Position numbers and translations under genes: made by a program | Notes under the pieces: model-generated | The model's input: the letters and a program-made list of their open reading frames with translations, nothing else | Told to the model about the DNA's origin: nothing | The model's database searches: none | In this document: piece by piece, positions 5,991 through 8,291 of the stretch | Position numbering within the stretch: position 1 is the stretch's first letter | Layout of the letters: each line of letters starts with the position of its first letter | From: Candidatus Parcubacteria bacterium | Lineage (GTDB): Bacteria; Patescibacteriota; Minisyncoccia; Phycocordibacterales; UBA12088 | DNA length: 8,291 nucleotides | Assembly: GCA_003694545.1 (NCBI GenBank) | Contig: RFKD01000030.1 | Span: 1 to 8,291, forward strand | Direction: 5' to 3'

Positions 5991-6019
5991 TTGTTGCGTG
6001 AAGCTGGATTCGTTATATT
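5991..6019 (+). promoter_or_regulatory. Sigma70-like promoter of the DUF2339 gene
   Basis: TTGTTG at 5991-5996 and TATATT at 6014-6019 are separated by exactly 17 bp; the -10 matches the consensus at 5 of 6 bases, the -35 at 3 of 6. The expected start site near 6026-6027 gives a leader of about 20 nt before the ATG at 6047. A purine-rich GGAGGGG at 6020-6026 lies about 20 bases before the ATG, too far to act as a Shine-Dalgarno site and mostly upstream of the predicted transcript start. Confidence 0.5.
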
Positions 6020-6046
6020 GGAGGGGACATTGTTAGCCTCTCGCTT

Positions 6047-7612
6047 ATGTCAATTCTTCTTGCGGCTATCGCGCTCATTCTAGCCACGGTGGCTTTCTGG
6101 TGGATTTCGCGGTTGGAAAGAAGAATGGAGCAGTTGGAAAAAGCCGTGCTCGAGGTGGTGCCGTATGCCCGCACGGCCGCCCGCTTCGCGGGCGGCCGTG
6201 CGGGCGAAACCAGCGAACCTGTGCCTCTCATACAGGAAAGCGCTCAAGGAGGCTCCATACAAAAGGAGGGGGTGACACTTGCCTCTCCTCTGGCGACCGG
6301 TTCTACGTTCACTCCCATAGTACCGCCCGTGCCGGAAGGCGCGCTGGCGCAACCTAAAGGGCAACAGAAACGCACCAATCGTTTTGTGGCGTGGTTCAAA
6401 GAAGAATGGCCAATGAAGCTGGGTGCCGCCCTCTTTCTCATAGGGATGGGCTGGTTTGTGAGCTACGCAATTGCGCAAGGGTGGATTGGCGTGCAAGGCA
6501 GGTTAGCCCTGAGTTTTCTTACGGGCGCCACATTGCTCGCGGTGGGCGTTGTGCGCATTCGCCAAGCGTGGCGACACCAAGGCGGCATTTTGGTTGTTGT
6601 TGGGGCAACGACTCTGCTCTTTACCAACTGGCTAGCGTGGTACTACGAGCTCATTACGCCGCTTGCGTCCTTGTTTTTGATTTTTGCCGTCGTCGTTTTA
6701 GTTGGGATTTTGAGCGTGGTGTACGCGATGCGCCGTCTCGCGATTGTGGGTTTCCTGCTTTCTGGCTTTGCTCCGTTGTTAACCGTGGTCGCGCCATGGG
6801 AGCCCGGCGTTGTGCCAATGTTGCTTTACCTGTTTGCGGTGATATGCGGGACGCTGTGGCTTGCGCTGTTTGCTGGATGGATGGAGCTCGTGCCGGCAAC
6901 GCTTTTGCTCGTGTTCCTCCACTATATGCCGCTGTGGATCAAAGTGTGGTTGGACAAAATGATGTGGCTCGGAGTGCGACGTCTTTCTGATTTTGAACAA
7001 ACCGTTTCGTTTGCCGCTGCGCTTGGCCTCACGGGCATTATTTGGCTTGCTGGGACGATAGGGCTTGTGGGCTACCTGTGGAATGTCAGCTCTCATTCCG
7101 AGCGCTCGCGCCGCCTTGGCTATGCCGCGACCGCGTTTCTCAACGCCTTCTTTTTTGCCTTTAACATTTTTATTTTTACTTCTGGGCATCTTCAGAGTCT
7201 CTGGCTTGCGGGTGGGTCGGCGCTGTTCGCGCTTGGCGCGTATGTGGCAACCCGCCTTACGCGCGATCCTTCGGTCTTTTTGCCCTACGGCTTTGCTAGT
7301 TTCGCGCTTCTCCTAGCTGCTCTTATGCAGGAGCTTGAGGGGGCGCCGCTGCTTGTGCTTACCACAGCCGCATCGGCTGCTTTCGTACTGACAACGCTTC
7401 GGTGGGGCCGCACAGTTTTGAGTGTCACAATTGGCGTGGGCACCTTTCTCGCTCCAGCTCTCGTTTCTCTCCCTATCTGGCAGGAAGCGGCTGCAGCACC
7501 TAAGGTGCCATGGAGCCTGCTTGACGCGTCGCTGCTTGCACTTCTCCTTTTTGTTCTTACCTTGGGCGGTGTGTATTTGAAAAAATCCGAACAAATTTTA
7601 TTAACTGGCTAG
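6047..7612 (+). CDS. DUF2339 multi-spanning membrane protein, C-terminus possibly truncated
   Basis: A 521-residue predicted membrane protein of the DUF2339 (PF10101) type, a family of unknown function with many transmembrane helices. Residues 1-20 form an N-terminal membrane helix, followed by a short charged helix (21-38) and a low-complexity linker rich in Ala, Gly, Pro and Ser (about 41-110). The family-typical entry to the membrane domain is clear: FKEEWPMKLGAALFLIGMGW (117-136) and then GWIGVQGRLALSFLTGATLLAVGV (145-168), matching the DUF2339 pattern 'W..R.G...L..G..w...YA...GWI....R...g'. Roughly a dozen further hydrophobic segments follow to residue 510. The family is often considerably longer, and here the last 10 or so codons are AT-rich (KKSEQILLTG) and stop close to a sharp composition break, so the C-terminus may have been lost by recombination. 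A perfect 39-bp palindrome encodes residues 41-53 of the linker. Family assignment is confident; function is unknown. Confidence 0.82.
   Translation: MSILLAAIALILATVAFWWISRLERRMEQLEKAVLEVVPYARTAARFAGGRAGETSEPVPLIQESAQGGSIQKEGVTLASPLATGSTFTPIVPPVPEGALAQPKGQQKRTNRFVAWFKEEWPMKLGAALFLIGMGWFVSYAIAQGWIGVQGRLALSFLTGATLLAVGVVRIRQAWRHQGGILVVVGATTLLFTNWLAWYYELITPLASLFLIFAVVVLVGILSVVYAMRRLAIVGFLLSGFAPLLTVVAPWEPGVVPMLLYLFAVICGTLWLALFAGWMELVPATLLLVFLHYMPLWIKVWLDKMMWLGVRRLSDFEQTVSFAAALGLTGIIWLAGTIGLVGYLWNVSSHSERSRRLGYAATAFLNAFFFAFNIFIFTSGHLQSLWLAGGSALFALGAYVATRLTRDPSVFLPYGFASFALLLAALMQELEGAPLLVLTTAASAAFVLTTLRWGRTVLSVTIGVGTFLAPALVSLPIWQEAAAAPKVPWSLLDASLLALLLFVLTLGGVYLKKSEQILLTG
6167..6205 (+). repeat. Perfect 18-bp GC-rich inverted repeat inside the DUF2339 gene
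   Basis: Arm GCCCGCACGGCCGCCCGC at 6167-6184, a 3-base TTC loop at 6185-6187, and the exact complement at 6188-6205. The 39 bases begin and end exactly on codon boundaries and encode 13 residues (ARTAARFAGGRAG, 41-53) of the disordered linker. It would form a very stable RNA hairpin about 120 nt into the coding region. It has no T tract and does not resemble the groEL terminator stem in sequence. Confidence 0.9.
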
Positions 7613-7635
7613 GAGAGTGGAATTCCCCCAACCCC

Positions 7636-7673
7636 CCTTTCGCCCGCCTCGCCCCGAAGCGGAAGCGAAAAGG
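7636..7673. terminator. Imperfect hairpin between the DUF2339 gene and the broken nuclease
   Basis: CCTTTCGC (7636-7643) can pair with GCGAAAAGG (7665-7673) and CCGC (7644-7647) with GCGG (7659-7662), giving an imperfect stem of about 12 bp with a bulge and an 11-base loop. It starts 23 bases after the DUF2339 stop. A T-rich run (GTTTTTCTTT) lies about 11 bases beyond it on the plus strand, which is too distant for a textbook terminator. It could serve both converging genes. A C-rich tract (7625-7637) precedes it. Confidence 0.4.
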
Positions 7674-7705
7674 ACGATTTCAAGTTTTTCTTTGGCGATA
7701 GCAAA

Positions 7706-8291
7706 TTACCTTCTATGAAACTTGACAAGTTTGAAATTTACTTCATATAGAAAAACTTCCCAATTTGGCACCACTTTACGTGCGTAATCAAGTTTCTGAT
7801 CATATTCAGCTGCAATTATGATCCCCTTTACTTTATCATCGCTCATTTTTTTTCTTATCCAGCCCATATATCTCAATAACTGTCCGACTGTATCATCACT
7901 TATTTTTTGATTCTTTTTTAATTCTATAACAACATAACTTCCAGTTTTTCGTCACGAGTAAGTATATCAATATTGCCTATATCTGTGCGGAATTGCTGAC
8001 TTATGATTTCGCCATCCTCTGCTATCAAATCAAGTTTCTCTCCCAGTTCTGTTTTATCCCAATTGTATATGATGTAGTCCTCCAACTTGCTTTTCCATGT
8101 AAAATATGCCTTGACTATAAACAGAAGTTGATGATTTTGCTTCAATTGAAACAATCTTTCTGTAATACTCTAGAATTACCCCAAGATCCGCTTCAATATC
8201 TTTCGCAGATACACTACTGTCATTTTTATAATATGAGTATCTAAGTTATTTTCCTTCAAAGTTGATTTTGTATGCTTTAAAGACAAATGAG
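7706..8291 (-). pseudogene. Disrupted DUF91/NucS-like PD-(D/E)xK nuclease (5' end outside window)
   Basis: Read from 8291 down to 7706, pieces in two frames join into a recognisable nuclease. The first piece ends SKDIEADLG-like: KNDSSVSAKDIEADLGVILE and onward to ...SQGIFYME. A frame change near 8091-8094 leads to KLEDYIIYNWDKTELGEK and QQFRTDIGNIDIL. A second change near 7945-7949 returns to the first frame: YVVIELKKNQ, DDTVGQLLRYMGWI, KGIIIAAEYD, VPNWEVFLYEVNFKLVKF, then TAA at 7706-7708. These match the DUF91/NucS-type endonuclease domain. The putative catalytic D (GNIDIL) and E-x-K (IELKK) are all present but split by the second frame change. One extra A in an A4 run and one missing A in an A5 run explain both shifts; they compensate each other. 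An in-frame TAA also lies at 8246-8248 near the window edge. Base composition is far more AT-rich than every other gene here. This is either a decayed, transferred gene or an intact gene with sequencing errors. Confidence 0.8.

Noticed and set aside
5981..6000. Possible operator hairpin CACGC...GCGTG upstream of the DUF2339 promoter
   Set aside because: Only 5 bp of stem with a 10-base loop; expected by chance in this composition.
7625..7648. G-quadruplex on the minus strand (C-rich tract on plus)
   Set aside because: Only three well separated G runs of three or more are available, so a standard four-run quadruplex cannot be supported.
7993..8244. 83-codon plus-strand frame in the AT-rich end
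   Set aside because: Antisense to the nuclease remnant, whose minus-strand motifs are clear.
1..8291. CRISPR array, tRNA, rRNA, transposase or integrase
   Set aside because: No regularly spaced repeats, no cloverleaf or rRNA core sequences, and no recombinase motifs were seen in any frame.

Overview
This looks like a chromosomal stretch from a member of the Candidate Phyla Radiation (Patescibacteria), most likely a relatively GC-rich Parcubacteria/Paceibacteria lineage. That placement is an inference. It rests on a prepilin of the style common in those genomes, a DUF2339 membrane protein, a LemA/HtpX pair, compact gene packing, and start codons that mostly lack a Shine-Dalgarno sequence. No rRNA, tRNA, CRISPR array or transposase was seen.

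Layout, left to right. The window opens on the last codons of groEL (+), closed by a strong hairpin that may terminate both strands. Facing it on the minus strand is a DUF4105 (Lnb N-terminal domain) protein. It diverges from lemA (+) across about 100 bp. After a 291-bp gap of unclear content comes a tight plus-strand cluster: htpX, a soluble coiled-coil GGDEF protein that starts on the base after the htpX stop, and a VTT/DedA-like membrane protein 6 bp further on. The VTT gene meets a minus-strand type IV prepilin tail to tail with a 4-bp overlap. A long plus-strand gene for a DUF2339 multi-spanning membrane protein follows, and it looks short at its C-terminus. From about 7675 the sequence becomes clearly AT-rich and carries a broken minus-strand PD-(D/E)xK nuclease (DUF91/NucS-like) that runs off the right edge.

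How the genes fit together. GroEL, LemA and HtpX point to protein and membrane quality control. The htpX-GGDEF-VTT spacing suggests one transcript, so a probable c-di-GMP synthase would be made with a membrane protease and a membrane-remodelling protein. Such a link to CPR envelope stress is unproven. The pilin belongs to the surface/type IV pilus apparatus. The AT-rich right end is either a decaying horizontally acquired nuclease or an assembly or sequencing artefact.

The observations most worth checking are: the intact GGDEF enzyme with novel flanks and its operon; a perfect 39-bp palindrome lying exactly on codon boundaries inside the DUF2339 gene; a 17-bp-period tandem repeat upstream of the pilin whose core recurs in the lemA/DUF4105 divergent region; a nearly leaderless htpX promoter; and the two compensating homopolymer indels in the nuclease.
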